64,000 nucleotides of DNA. Origin: Dyadobacter alkalitolerans DSM 23607. Its GTDB lineage: Bacteria; Bacteroidota; Bacteroidia; Cytophagales; Spirosomataceae. This document shows, one piece after another, positions 26,680-35,618 of the stretch. The stretch lies in assembly GCF_000428845.1 (NCBI RefSeq), contig NZ_AUAS01000004.1, positions 62,001 to 126,000 of the forward strand, read 5' to 3'. Under the pieces are notes generated by a model. That model searched no databases. It worked only from the letters and a program-made list of their open reading frames with translations, and was not told where the DNA came from. Every line of letters begins with the position of its first letter. Positions within the stretch are counted from its first letter, which is position 1. Both the position numbers and the translations under genes were made by a program.

Positions 26680-27804
26680 TTAGTCGCCGTCGTTATCGGT
26701 GTAGGTGATGGTAATGCTCATTGCCGAGGTCATGTCCACTTTCAGCATACGAACTGCCTTTTGCATTTCGGTATAAGTGTCCTTCATTACCTGATTATTG
26801 GTTTTAACCTCTTCGTATAAGTTCGGTTTCAAGGCATTTAGCTTGGATTTGCTTGCATCAAATTGTGCATTAAGCAGCTCGGTAAGGGGTTTGCCTGTGC
26901 CGCTGTCTTTGGCGCCCAATGCATCCAGATAGGTTTTCAGAGACGGCCCGGTTCCGTCCGCTTTTACACTTTTTCCATTGAAGAAATCGACATAAGCCTG
27001 GTGCGCTGTTTTAGCAAGTGCCAAGGAAATATCTTTTTTATAAAACGCTTCCACCTTTTCAGGCGCGGCAATGCCATTGAGCATGGCTCCCGAAGGAATT
27101 CCAAACTTCCCGGAACGAATATAACGCTCGTAATGAAGTACATAACCATTGACCAGCAAGGAAGTTGAAGACCCGATATCGAGTCCTGTTTTGGTAGCGA
27201 ATGTTTCTTTATACGCACCTTTCCATTCACTGGTAACTTTATCAAGAATGCTGTCCATGCGATCGGTAACGCGTTTGATATAAGCAAGTTTGGCGGCGGC
27301 ATCGGGCGCTGTTGTGTATTGGGCAACAATGGCTGCGTCGGTTGCGCCGATGCCGTTGATCAGATAATCCAGCGCAGGAAATCCCTGACGGGGGTAGGAG
27401 TCCGGCGTTTCCAGGCTGGCAGCCGGATTGGCGATGTTTGCGGCGATGCCTTGTTCGCTGGCTGGATAAATGTTGAAGAAATTACGGATCGTGTGTTTTT
27501 CTCCCGGCCCGAAATCAAAAAGCTCGACCTTTTGCCATTCTGTGTAGGCGTCGGCCCAGCCTGCGCGGAAATCTGTAAGCGTGGTGGCGTCCGGTTTAGC
27601 GATGAATGCATTGGACTTGGTTACCATGGCATCAAACTTGCCCTGGAAATTGTCGTATGAAGGGATGATAATGTTGTCGGCAAGATGCGTCAGCATGGCT
27701 TTGCGGTCCTTGCCATCCTCAACTGGTTCCGGCTCGGTTTTTTCCTTTGAATCGGAACAGCCCAGGAAGAACACGGTCAGCAAAATGGGCAGATATTTTT
27801 TCAT
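26680..27804 (-). CDS. Imelysin-family (M75) lipoprotein
   Basis: This is a 374-residue lipoprotein with signal MKKYLPILLTVFFLGC. It is an imelysin-like helical protein: IIIPSYDNFQGKFDAMV near residue 45, FDFGPGEKHTIRNFFNIYP, SYPRQGFPALDYLINGIGA, and the family motif HYERYIRSGKFGIPSG. Imelysins (for example IrpA and EfeO-like proteins) act in iron uptake and probably bind iron or an iron carrier; peptidase activity is not firmly established. The gene sits between DUF4856 and HTTM in one operon. Confidence 0.9.
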   Translation of the reverse strand: MKKYLPILLTVFFLGCSDSKEKTEPEPVEDGKDRKAMLTHLADNIIIPSYDNFQGKFDAMVTKSNAFIAKPDATTLTDFRAGWADAYTEWQKVELFDFGPGEKHTIRNFFNIYPASEQGIAANIANPAASLETPDSYPRQGFPALDYLINGIGATDAAIVAQYTTAPDAAAKLAYIKRVTDRMDSILDKVTSEWKGAYKETFATKTGLDIGSSTSLLVNGYVLHYERYIRSGKFGIPSGAMLNGIAAPEKVEAFYKKDISLALAKTAHQAYVDFFNGKSVKADGTGPSLKTYLDALGAKDSGTGKPLTELLNAQFDASKSKLNALKPNLYEEVKTNNQVMKDTYTEMQKAVRMLKVDMTSAMSITITYTDNDGD

Positions 27805-27836
27805 CGTTTTGAGTAGTCAGGTTTTAAACAACAAAT

Positions 27837-27867
27837 GGTGGATCGACAGCAAAGCCGTCAATCCACC
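27837..27867 (-). other. Intercistronic hairpin
   Basis: GGTGGAT and ATCCACC arms (7 bp) with an inner GAC/GTC pair enclose a 9-nt loop. There is no U-tract. It lies 32-63 bp upstream of the imelysin start, in the gap after DUF4856, and may affect mRNA processing. Confidence 0.45.
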
Positions 27868-27892
27868 CTGAAAACAGGTTAAGACCTGAATT

Positions 27893-29098
27893 TTATAACT
27901 TGAACTTTGCCGTTATCGCATCCGAAGCAGCATTGATCTTGTCGTTGGTAAGATCCCAGAAACCATTCGGAGAGCCCATCAAGCCTAGCAACAATGCGTC
28001 AGAAAAAGCAGCGTCCGCACCATTGATCTTGCAGTAACGCAGGGAGTAAATGAAACCAAGTCCTTCGCCGATGGCATGTGCACGGGCTGCGTCCGTTGTT
28101 CCGCTTTTCCATTTGCCCAGGTAACCTAGTGCAGCAGAAGCGATTGCTTTTTCCATTTCCGTTCTGATAAATGTTGCCTGCGTGTTCACCTCAGCCTTAT
28201 CGTTGTTGACAATGGCCGCACGGCCTTTTACGAATGCAGGATGGATTTTAGCATAACTTGCTTTGTTGTATTCCCAAATATATGAACCGATGAAAGACTC
28301 ATTGGAAGTTCTTGCAGCGTCTGTTGCCCCTGCCAGATAAACCGGGTTAAGCGTTAGCAAGCCGTAGGCATCGTCCCAGTTATGCTCCAAAGCCGTATAT
28401 TTTTTGCCTGAAACCAGCGCCGAATTGTCAGCCTCCAGACCTTTATCGAGCAGTACATTGCCGATGTAATCCAGCTGTAATGCACCGATCAGGCCTTTCT
28501 GGATGATTTGTGCGTGCTCAATTCCTTTTGCATCAACCAGGTAAGTGCCCAATTTGCCGGCAGCACCTTTTGCAGCAGTTGCTTTTACTGATTTGCTGGC
28601 GGCTTCCAAGGCAGCAAAACTCGCTTCCAGGTGCGCACGGGCTGCATCAGCTTCGGCAGTAGGTTTTGAGGATGCAGTTACATCTCTCAGCTGTACACCG
28701 GAAGCATTCAGGTCGGCGCCTTTAATGTTGATGGTGGAAGTGCTGATATCTGTGAACGGGTTACCTGTATTTGCATACATATTTTTCATCACGGTTGCAG
28801 TTACCTGCGTCGTATCGCGTACAGCCGAACCCATGTAATAGTTCAGCGCCTGGAACATCTTAAAGCGCATATTACCCGTCGTCAGATCCGCCGTAGTATC
28901 GCCTTTGGCATCAATAAACAGGCTTTTATAAGGTGTAGTAGGTGTTACTTTCGCATAATCGATTTTAGCGCGAAGTTCGGTTCCCGGGTTTGGACTAACC
29001 GGCGTTTCTTCATCGTCTGAACAGGAGGACAAGCCCGCGACCAGCATGGACGCAAACAATACATTGCGTAAGTTGAAATGTTGTAGCATTCTTTTCAA
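27893..29098 (-). CDS. DUF4856 lipoprotein (imelysin-like)
   Basis: This is a 401-residue lipoprotein with signal peptide and lipobox (MLVAGLSSC). The DUF4856 signature is visible: TPYKSLFIDAKGDTTADLTTGNMRFKMFQALNYYMG at the start, then an alanine-rich helical region, VDAKGIEHAQIIQKGLIGALQLDYI and LEHNWDDAYGLL. The GIEHAQ element recalls the GxHxxE motif of imelysins, which fits a shared metal-binding fold. It is the first gene of the operon leading to imelysin, HTTM and a TonB receptor; DUF4856 and imelysin often occur together. Iron acquisition at the cell surface is the likely role. Confidence 0.87.
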   Translation of the reverse strand: MKRMLQHFNLRNVLFASMLVAGLSSCSDDEETPVSPNPGTELRAKIDYAKVTPTTPYKSLFIDAKGDTTADLTTGNMRFKMFQALNYYMGSAVRDTTQVTATVMKNMYANTGNPFTDISTSTINIKGADLNASGVQLRDVTASSKPTAEADAARAHLEASFAALEAASKSVKATAAKGAAGKLGTYLVDAKGIEHAQIIQKGLIGALQLDYIGNVLLDKGLEADNSALVSGKKYTALEHNWDDAYGLLTLNPVYLAGATDAARTSNESFIGSYIWEYNKASYAKIHPAFVKGRAAIVNNDKAEVNTQATFIRTEMEKAIASAALGYLGKWKSGTTDAARAHAIGEGLGFIYSLRYCKINGADAAFSDALLLGLMGSPNGFWDLTNDKINAASDAITAKFKL

Positions 29099-29129
29099 AT
29101 AGTTGTTTTGTCAGGAAATGTGAGAAGCT

Positions 29130-29177
29130 GCTTATTTAGACTAATCATAAGCGGGGACAAACATATGCATTATTTAG
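29130..29177. promoter_or_regulatory. Candidate iron-regulator sites upstream of DUF4856
   Basis: The 9-mer TTATTTAGA occurs twice, at 29132-29140 and 29169-29177, 37 bp apart, 34-79 bp upstream of the operon start. The first copy lies in a 23-bp imperfect palindrome with outer arms GCTTAT/ATAAGC (29130-29152). The position and AT-rich dyad form fit a Fur-type operator; no regulator is proven. Confidence 0.4.
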
Positions 29178-29237
29178 AATCAGAACAAATTACTTTAAAG
29201 AGATTATATACTAATTCACTTTTGGCTAAACAAAAAA

Positions 29238-29293
29238 AAGACACTTACCGCTGATGTCAAGCTGGTTAGCCTGAGATCAGCGGTAAGTGTCTT
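29238..29293 (-). terminator. Strong hairpin terminator after msrB
   Basis: Arms AAGACACTTACCGCTGAT (29238-29255) and its exact complement (29276-29293) form an 18-bp perfect stem with a 20-nt loop. On the minus strand it is followed by a run of seven T residues. It lies 38 bp after the msrB stop. Confidence 0.88.
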
Positions 29294-29331
29294 AATTCAA
29301 TTTTTAATGTTAACAGCGAATTGTTGCCTGC

Positions 29332-29898
29332 TTAGCTTCCGCTGTCTTCTTTCTTTTTGCTGTTGAATTTCTTCTCGGCAGTTTTAGCTTTTTCAAAATC
29401 CAGCACTACGCCGTTGATACAATAACGAAGTCCGGTAGGAGGCGGGCCATCCTCGAAAACGTGTCCTAAATGCGATTTGCATTTGCCACACATTACCTCT
29501 GTGCGACGCATGCCGTGGGAGTTGTCTGCCGCTTCCAGAATCGAGGTTTTGCTGATTGGTTCAAAGAAGCTCGGCCAGCCGCATCCGCTTTCGTATTTGG
29601 CATTACTTTTAAAAAGTGCGTTGCCGCAAACGGCGCAATAGAATGTGCCTACCTCTTTGGAATGTTCGTATTCACTGGTAAATGGTCGCTCGGTTCCTTT
29701 CAGGCGCGCTACCTCGTAAACTTCCGGCGAAAGGACCTTTTTCCACTCTTCGTTGCTTTTATTAACCGCAACGGAATCTTTCCGGGAATATGCGGGCGTT
29801 TTTTTCTGCTCTTTCTGTGCCGGGGAAGACTGTCCGTAACAGCTTTGCAGCATTAATGCGAACACGCCTGCGAGCAGGAATGCGATTGGCTTCTTCAT
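29332..29898 (-). CDS. msrB: Peptide-methionine (R)-S-oxide reductase MsrB, lipoprotein
   Basis: This is a methionine-R-sulfoxide reductase of 188 residues. A signal MKKPIAFLLAGVFALMLQSCYG with lipobox cysteine 20 indicates export and membrane attachment, so it repairs oxidised proteins outside the cytoplasm. The MsrB domain (about 55-175) has the two zinc CxxC pairs (CAVCG and CGKCKSHLGHVF), the CGWPSF motif, and the catalytic cysteine in LRYCINGVVLDF. The ATG at 29898 places the signal peptide properly; an ATG at 29910 would add four residues. It is monocistronic, with a strong terminator downstream. Confidence 0.93.
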   Translation of the reverse strand: MKKPIAFLLAGVFALMLQSCYGQSSPAQKEQKKTPAYSRKDSVAVNKSNEEWKKVLSPEVYEVARLKGTERPFTSEYEHSKEVGTFYCAVCGNALFKSNAKYESGCGWPSFFEPISKTSILEAADNSHGMRRTEVMCGKCKSHLGHVFEDGPPPTGLRYCINGVVLDFEKAKTAEKKFNSKKKEDSGS

Positions 29899-29996
29899 GC
29901 TGTTTATCATTTTGATGTTTTCTTAATATACGATATGCCGGCGCAAATAGTTGGATGCGGGACTATTTAAACTAACAATATCGGGCAAGAAAAGAT

Positions 29997-30722
29997 TTAA
30001 ATAAACGCAGACAGATCCCGCACGCCAAGCTTTCTGGAAGTCGTAAACCCTTCTCCGAACGTCACACCGATCGCGTGACCCATTTCCCGGGCGCGGGCGA
30101 TCACAAATTCAAGGAAATCAGGGGAGGAAATGTAGCTCTGCGGCTCGTCGCTGTTGTAGGAGGGCACGAAAAACTGGCTCTCGAATGCACGGATCGCTTC
30201 CACCTTTTTGTCATGGACATGGGTTATGTCAACGATAAAATCGGGCGTAATGTAGCGGTCTTGCACGGTGTGGAAAACCTGTCTGGGCCGCCATGCTTCC
30301 TGCTCATTGCCTTGTTCATCAAATGTCTTCACCATCCGCAAACCGGAGTAAAAGCAACTGTCCGAAACGAGCTGTCCGGCCCGGCTGTGATCTGGATGCC
30401 TGTCCGTAACCGCATTGGTAATGACGATATCCGGCTGATACTTACGGATGTATGGGATGATCGCTTTCTGATGTGCTTCATTATTGGCAAAAAATCCATC
30501 GGCTAAACCTACATTATCACGTACGGCAATGTTCATGATGGCCGCCGCATTTTTGGCTTCCTGAATCCTGCCTTCGGGCGTCCCGCGCGTGCCGAGCTCG
30601 CCGCGTGTGAGGTCTACAATCCCGACTTTTTTTCCCAGTGCAATCTGTGACAGCAATGTTCCGGCACAACAAAGTTCGACATCGTCAGGGTGAGCTGTGA
30701 TGGCAAGGATATCTAGTTTCAT
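29997..30722 (-). CDS. bshB1: Bacillithiol biosynthesis deacetylase BshB1
   Basis: This is a zinc-dependent N-acetylglucosaminyl-malate deacetylase of the LmbE family, 241 residues. The AHPDDVELCCAG motif (zinc ligands H11, D14) and NAVTDRHPDHSRAGQLV carry the metal ligands. It matches the BshB1 form rather than a generic LmbE protein. BshB1 removes the acetyl group from GlcNAc-malate before cysteine addition by BshC, and bacillithiol is the expected low-molecular-weight thiol of this group. It is 10 bp after the M23/LysM peptidase gene. Confidence 0.92.
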   Translation of the reverse strand: MKLDILAITAHPDDVELCCAGTLLSQIALGKKVGIVDLTRGELGTRGTPEGRIQEAKNAAAIMNIAVRDNVGLADGFFANNEAHQKAIIPYIRKYQPDIVITNAVTDRHPDHSRAGQLVSDSCFYSGLRMVKTFDEQGNEQEAWRPRQVFHTVQDRYITPDFIVDITHVHDKKVEAIRAFESQFFVPSYNSDEPQSYISSPDFLEFVIARAREMGHAIGVTFGEGFTTSRKLGVRDLSAFI

Positions 30723-30732
30723 AATATGGATG

Positions 30733-31806
30733 TTATTTGATGCGAAGTTTCTGCCCGATTCTCAAAGTAGAGCGGGTAGAAATGCGGTTTTTTTTGGCAA
30801 CGGATGAAATGCTGACACCATACCGACCTGCTATGGATGACAATGTCTCACCTGAGCGCACTTTATGCAAAATAGAGCGGGTGTAAGCTACGGGAGCATC
30901 ACCAGATGCAAACTCGCTTTTGTTGGATTTGCCCCTTAAATGGCTCCATACATTGCTGGTCAGCAAAAAATGATCAGATTTGATGGCTTTGTTTTCCCAG
31001 TCAAAAATGTTTCTGGGATCGAACGGATTTCCTTCGTAGCGGTTTTCGTAATGTAAATGAGATCCCGTACTGCGGCCGGTATTTCCTCCCAAGCCGATCA
31101 CTTCACCGGCCTTTACGATTTGCCCCGATTCAACAAGTTGTTTGGATAAATGCCCGTAAAGCGTTTCGAGACCGTTATAATGTCTTACAACAACAAAACG
31201 CCCGTATCCGCTGCCATCGAAGGCCACAATGCGGACCATTCCGTCATAGGTCGAGCGCACTGTATCGCCCGTTTCCAGGTCCAGATCGCTCCCGTTATGC
31301 CATCTTCCCCAGCGGTAGCCGAAGTTGGAAGTGGGCTTGGTTTCGGTCATGGGTGTGGCCCACATTCTGTTTACTGCGGGATCGTATAGTGTAATGTCAA
31401 CGGGTTCGTCGAATTCCAGCGGGCTGAGTCCGTAGGGGTTAATGGTGCGTGCATCCCAGATTACGTAATATTCAGCGGATTTTACCCATTCATCTGCAAC
31501 CAGCAGGGAATCAACAACTTCTACCACTTCGGTTTCACCTTCGTCAAGGGTGGTTGTATCCTCACTTACGACGGGGTTGAGCGGTTTTACAGGCTCGAAC
31601 TGGCTTTGGAATCTGAGATTGGAGGTTTCTACCTGATATTCGTCTTCGGGCTGCGGTGTGCTTATCCTTGTAGGTCCTTCGTTGGCATTGTTTCCGGACT
31701 GATTGATTTTGGGATTTCTTTTGAATTTTCCTCGCTCTTGCGCTTGCGTGTTCCAGGAGATCAAACACACGGTCATTAGCAAACTTACAATAAGCTTTAC
31801 TTTCAT
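30733..31806 (-). CDS. M23 peptidase with C-terminal LysM
   Basis: This is a 357-residue secreted cell-wall hydrolase with signal peptide (MKVKLIVSLLMTVCLISWNTQAQ). A low-complexity linker (about 24-110) precedes an M23 (LytM) domain near 150-260, with zinc ligands in WHNGSDLDL and GSHLHYENRY. The C-terminal LysM motif, HKVRSGETLSSIAGRYGVSISSVAKKN, binds peptidoglycan. It likely cuts peptide cross-links during cell growth. Both histidine motifs are intact, so it should be active rather than an activator-only protein. It precedes bshB1 by 10 bp. Confidence 0.92.
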   Translation of the reverse strand: MKVKLIVSLLMTVCLISWNTQAQERGKFKRNPKINQSGNNANEGPTRISTPQPEDEYQVETSNLRFQSQFEPVKPLNPVVSEDTTTLDEGETEVVEVVDSLLVADEWVKSAEYYVIWDARTINPYGLSPLEFDEPVDITLYDPAVNRMWATPMTETKPTSNFGYRWGRWHNGSDLDLETGDTVRSTYDGMVRIVAFDGSGYGRFVVVRHYNGLETLYGHLSKQLVESGQIVKAGEVIGLGGNTGRSTGSHLHYENRYEGNPFDPRNIFDWENKAIKSDHFLLTSNVWSHLRGKSNKSEFASGDAPVAYTRSILHKVRSGETLSSIAGRYGVSISSVAKKNRISTRSTLRIGQKLRIK

Positions 31807-31824
31807 AGGTATAAAAAATCAGAT

Positions 31825-31863
31825 CAGACTACATTGCTTGCTAAAACATGACAATGTAGCCTG
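31825..31863 (-). terminator. Terminator after trxB
   Basis: On the minus strand CAGGCTACATTG and CAATGTAGTCTG form a twelve-pair stem with one G-U pair and a 15-nt loop, followed by ATCTGATTTTTTAT. It starts 28 bp after the trxB stop. Confidence 0.82.
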
Positions 31864-31890
31864 ATTCGAATTAGGGGTTGGGCAAATTAT

Positions 31891-32853
31891 TTATGCTGCT
31901 GTTTCCTCAATGATGGTTTCTACTTCCAGTTCCATTAGAAATTTCTCGGCGTCCAACGCGGCCATACAGCCTGTTCCGGCAGCAGTGATGGCCTGTCTGT
32001 AAACATTATCCTGCGCATCACCACAAGCAAATACACCTCTAACGTTGGTGCAAGCACTTCCTTTTATAGTCTGAATGTAGCCGGTTTCGTCCATGTTCAG
32101 ATATCCTTTGAAAATATCCGTATTAGGCTTATGTCCGATCGCTACAAAGAAACCGGTTGCCTGCAATAGTTGCTCTTCGCCCGTTTTATTATTTTTTACC
32201 AAAACAGATTCAAGTCCTTCTTCTCCGTTCAGCTTAACCGTTTCTGTATTCCAGAGAATTTCAATGTTTGGCAACATTTCTACACGTTTCTGCATGATCT
32301 TGGAAGCACGCATTTCATCGCGGCGAACCAGCAGATACACTTTGCGGGCCAATTTGGCAAGATAACTTGCTTCTTCGGCCGCTGTATCACCAGCGCCCAC
32401 AACTACCACATCCTGTCCGCGGAAAAAGAAACCATCACAAACCGCACAGGCCGAAACGCCGCGGCCGTTCAGGCGCTCTTCGTCAGGAAGCCCCAGCCAT
32501 TTGGCAGAAGCACCGGTTGAAACAATCACTGAATCGGCTTCGATCTCGTGCCTGTTGTCAATGGTCACTTTAAGGGGATGTGTTGTAAAATCAACTGCTG
32601 TAGCCAATCCGTAACGGATATCTGTTCCGAAGCGTTTGGCTTGTTTTTCGAAATTGACCATCATTTCAGGGCCGGTAATTCCATCCGGATAGCCCGGATA
32701 GTTATCAACTTCCGTGGTAATGGTCAGCTGGCCGCCTGGTTGCGCGCCTTGGTAAAGTACAGGATTCAAACCTGCTCTGGATGCATATATAGCGGCAGTA
32801 TATCCGGCAGGACCGGAGCCAATGATTAAGCAGGATACTTTCTCAGGTGTCAT
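31891..32853 (-). CDS. trxB: Thioredoxin-disulfide reductase
   Basis: This is a 320-residue NADPH-dependent flavoprotein that reduces thioredoxin. The N-terminal FAD motif GSGPAGYTAAIYASRAGL, the redox-active pair in SACAVCDG (near residue 137), the NADPH motif GAGDTAAEEASYLA, and the C-terminal FAD motif VFACGDAQDNVYRQAITAAGTGC are all present. It is expressed alone, with a terminator downstream; the 115 bp between it and the OmpA-type gene is AT-rich promoter DNA. Confidence 0.96.
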   Translation of the reverse strand: MTPEKVSCLIIGSGPAGYTAAIYASRAGLNPVLYQGAQPGGQLTITTEVDNYPGYPDGITGPEMMVNFEKQAKRFGTDIRYGLATAVDFTTHPLKVTIDNRHEIEADSVIVSTGASAKWLGLPDEERLNGRGVSACAVCDGFFFRGQDVVVVGAGDTAAEEASYLAKLARKVYLLVRRDEMRASKIMQKRVEMLPNIEILWNTETVKLNGEEGLESVLVKNNKTGEEQLLQATGFFVAIGHKPNTDIFKGYLNMDETGYIQTIKGSACTNVRGVFACGDAQDNVYRQAITAAGTGCMAALDAEKFLMELEVETIIEETAA

Positions 32854-32968
32854 ATTATATGGATACTAAATGTTAACGACGAATGTTTACGAACTAAGTT
32901 GTACTCGTCTATTACAACATTGGCAGATCGACAAAAGTGCAAAATTTCGATTCTTTATGCAAATTCAA

Positions 32969-34867
32969 TTAGAGGATCCTCCACTCGATTCTGCGGTTCT
33001 TCTGGCGGTTTTCCTGGGAGTCATTTGCGGCAACAGGCTGCGTCTCCCCATAACCTTTGAATGTGATCCGGTCGGCAACAATGCCCGACTGTTGCAGATA
33101 TTGCTGCACGGATTGCGCCCTTCGCCTTGATAATTCCATATTTTCCGTGTCGGAACCTACATCGTCGGTATGACCTGAAATTTCAATTTTTACAGTTTTG
33201 TTTTTATTCAAAAAGTCAACCATTTTCCCAAGCTCGACTTTCGATTTTTCATCGAGGCTGTATTCACCTGTTTTGAAAAATATATTATTAAGCACTTCCG
33301 CCCGGTCTTTTTCAATGGCCTCCAAAGGAATGTCCAGGTCAACAAAGGATGTGGAATCATTCACTGTAAATGACAGGCTTTTAAAAAGATAACCCTGTTT
33401 GGATACATAAAAAGCATATTCCCCTCCGCTGTTGAGCACGGCCAGAAAAGAACCCGTTTTGCTATCCGACGAGAATTCGCCGACTTTTTGTTGTGTTTTC
33501 AGATCAAAAAGGTCGATAGCAGAAGCCAGCGGCGTGTTTGTATTTTTATCAAACACTTTTCCCTTCGCATAGCGCGTTGGCACGATCATATCCTTCACCT
33601 CTTGCGGCAAATTGAATGTATAAAGCAGCGAGCGGCCTTTTCCTTCCGAACCGTCGTCTGTATAATAAGCTTTCTGCCCGTCTGAAGCGATAAAAAGCCC
33701 TACCTGATCGGCTATGGTGTTAATAGGATAACCAATGTTCCTGGATTGCGACCAGACCGTGTCCGTGCGTTGCGAGATAAAAATGTCAAAACCGCCCATG
33801 CCCGGAAAGCCGTTTGAGGCATAAAAAAGCGTTCTGCCGTTGGCGTGAATGAATGGTGCATTTTCTTCATCGGGCGTATTAATGTGTGACCCAAGGTTTT
33901 TTGGCGACTCCCATCTGCCTTTATCATCAAGTTTGGTAACCCAGATATCACGCTTACCCTGTCCGCCCTTGCGGTCCGAAGCAAAGTACAACAGGTGGCC
34001 GTCTGCCGACAAAGATGGCTGCGATTCCCAGTCGCGTGTATTGATTTCCTGACCCAGGTTTAGCGGCGCACTCCAATCCTTGCCTTCTTTGCGTGAAATG
34101 TATAGATCGCAGCTTCCGTAACCATCCGGTCGGTTGCAGGCCGTGAAAACCAATGTCCGTCCGTCTGCAGAAACAGTGCAAGTGCCTTCGTTATTGGTTG
34201 TGTTAATGGACTTGGAAATTTCCTCCGGCACGTCCCATTTACCATTGATACGATGCGTGGTGTAAATGTTTTCGTCGCGGTTGTCGGTCAGGCCGGTGAA
34301 GATCAATGTTTCATCATCCGCCGTCATAACAGGGAAATACTGCGTGTTCAGGAAGTTGACCGTGTCGCCCAGGGACCGTTTCTGAATGCTTAAAGGGTTT
34401 TTGATCGCTTCCCGGGCGAACTTGGAAGATGCTATTGATTTTTCGGCAAGCCGGGCCAGGCTCGACTTCGCGGGAAACAATGGCAATGCTCTTTCGTAGT
34501 AGACCTGGGCCGAATCATAACGCTGCGCTTCAAAATGATAGCGTCCAAACCATTGAAGCGCTGCCGCCGTCTGCGGCGCGGTTGGTCTCAGCTGAATGGC
34601 TTTTGCGTAATATTTTTTGGTAAGATCCGGGTTGCGTTGCAGCTCATAGATCTGCGCAAGCCTCAGGTTCGTGTCGTAACTGTTGGGTTCCTGTTCCAGG
34701 ACTTTCTCGAAAAGCGCAATGGCATCGGGCAGCTTACGTGCCTGCCAGGCTTGCTGCGCTTTTTCATAGGTTTCCCGGGCTTTCCGGGACAATGTTGCAT
34801 CCTGTGCGTGCGTGTAATTTGAAATAAACAGACAGGAAAAGAGCAAAAATATAGCGGCACGGTGCAT
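32969..34867 (-). CDS. TPR/PD40/OmpA outer-membrane protein
   Basis: This is a 632-residue outer-membrane protein. The ATG at 34867 gives a signal peptide MHRAAIFLLFSCLFISNYTHAQ. Tetratricopeptide repeats (about 25-140) are followed by PD40/WD40-like beta-propeller repeats (about 180-410; for example LSADGHLLYFASDRKGG), a carboxypeptidase-regulatory-like domain (about 425-500), and a C-terminal OmpA peptidoglycan-binding domain with ISGHTDDVGSDTENMELSRRRAQSV. This domain order matches the PorE-like group linked to the type IX secretion system; paralogues outside T9SS are also common. The start overlaps the queE stop by one base (TAATG). Confidence 0.9.
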   Translation of the reverse strand: MHRAAIFLLFSCLFISNYTHAQDATLSRKARETYEKAQQAWQARKLPDAIALFEKVLEQEPNSYDTNLRLAQIYELQRNPDLTKKYYAKAIQLRPTAPQTAAALQWFGRYHFEAQRYDSAQVYYERALPLFPAKSSLARLAEKSIASSKFAREAIKNPLSIQKRSLGDTVNFLNTQYFPVMTADDETLIFTGLTDNRDENIYTTHRINGKWDVPEEISKSINTTNNEGTCTVSADGRTLVFTACNRPDGYGSCDLYISRKEGKDWSAPLNLGQEINTRDWESQPSLSADGHLLYFASDRKGGQGKRDIWVTKLDDKGRWESPKNLGSHINTPDEENAPFIHANGRTLFYASNGFPGMGGFDIFISQRTDTVWSQSRNIGYPINTIADQVGLFIASDGQKAYYTDDGSEGKGRSLLYTFNLPQEVKDMIVPTRYAKGKVFDKNTNTPLASAIDLFDLKTQQKVGEFSSDSKTGSFLAVLNSGGEYAFYVSKQGYLFKSLSFTVNDSTSFVDLDIPLEAIEKDRAEVLNNIFFKTGEYSLDEKSKVELGKMVDFLNKNKTVKIEISGHTDDVGSDTENMELSRRRAQSVQQYLQQSGIVADRITFKGYGETQPVAANDSQENRQKNRRIEWRIL

Positions 34868-35493
34868 TATGGAATGTTCATATACTTGTGGGTTTGTAAC
34901 GACATTTTCCATTTGGGATTGCCTTTGATATATTCAATTATCAAAGGCAGCATCACCTCATGCTTACTCCATTCGGGCTGTAAGAGCAGCGTACATTCGT
35001 CGGAGACGAGTGCAGCATGTGATTCCGCAAATTCAAAATCACTTTTGTTGTAAATGATCGCTTTAAGCTCGTTGGCGTTTTTATAAATGTCGGGGTGCGG
35101 CGTTTTGAATTTTTTGGGAGAAAAACACACCCAATCCCAATGTCCTGTAAACGGATATACGCCGGATGTTTCGATGTTGGTTGTAAAACCTGCGTCCTGC
35201 AGCTGGCCCGTCAGCTCGTCGAGGTTATACATTAAAGGTTCACCACCTGTGATTACCGCCAGGCGGCCTGGATATTTCAGTGCGCCGTCTATAATGTTGT
35301 TAATGTTATATTTCGGATGCAGGTCCGCATTCCATGATTCTTTCACGTCGCACCAGTGACAGCCTACTTCACAGCCGCCTAGGCGGATAAAGTAAGCAGC
35401 CCGACCGCTGTGCTGGCCTTCACCCTGCAAGGTGTAAAAGGCCTCCATAACCGGGAGCTGGTGGGTAACGATAGGCAATGTTTCAGTCAGCAC
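34867..35493 (-). CDS. queE: 7-carboxy-7-deazaguanine synthase QueE
   Basis: This is a radical-SAM enzyme of queuosine synthesis, 208 residues. It converts 6-carboxytetrahydropterin to 7-carboxy-7-deazaguanine. The cluster cysteines are C41, C45 and C48 in GGCEVGCHWCDV, a CX3CX2C spacing usual for QueE. Other motifs include FYTLQGEGQHSGRAAYFIRLGG and VITGGEPLMYN. A GTG at 35493 is used as start; it gives the N-terminal extension expected in Bacteroidota QueE. The last base of the stop is shared with the start of the next gene. Confidence 0.93.
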   Translation of the reverse strand: MLTETLPIVTHQLPVMEAFYTLQGEGQHSGRAAYFIRLGGCEVGCHWCDVKESWNADLHPKYNINNIIDGALKYPGRLAVITGGEPLMYNLDELTGQLQDAGFTTNIETSGVYPFTGHWDWVCFSPKKFKTPHPDIYKNANELKAIIYNKSDFEFAESHAALVSDECTLLLQPEWSKHEVMLPLIIEYIKGNPKWKMSLQTHKYMNIP

Positions 35494-35618
35494 AATTCAA
35501 AAAAAGGTAGATGTTCAAAAAAATATAACAACCGATCCGGTCGAAAAATGCCCGAAGGTACGAAATTCAAAGTGCTAATAGTCTATCAAACCAGATCAAT
35601 TAGTCGCATATTTGCAGT

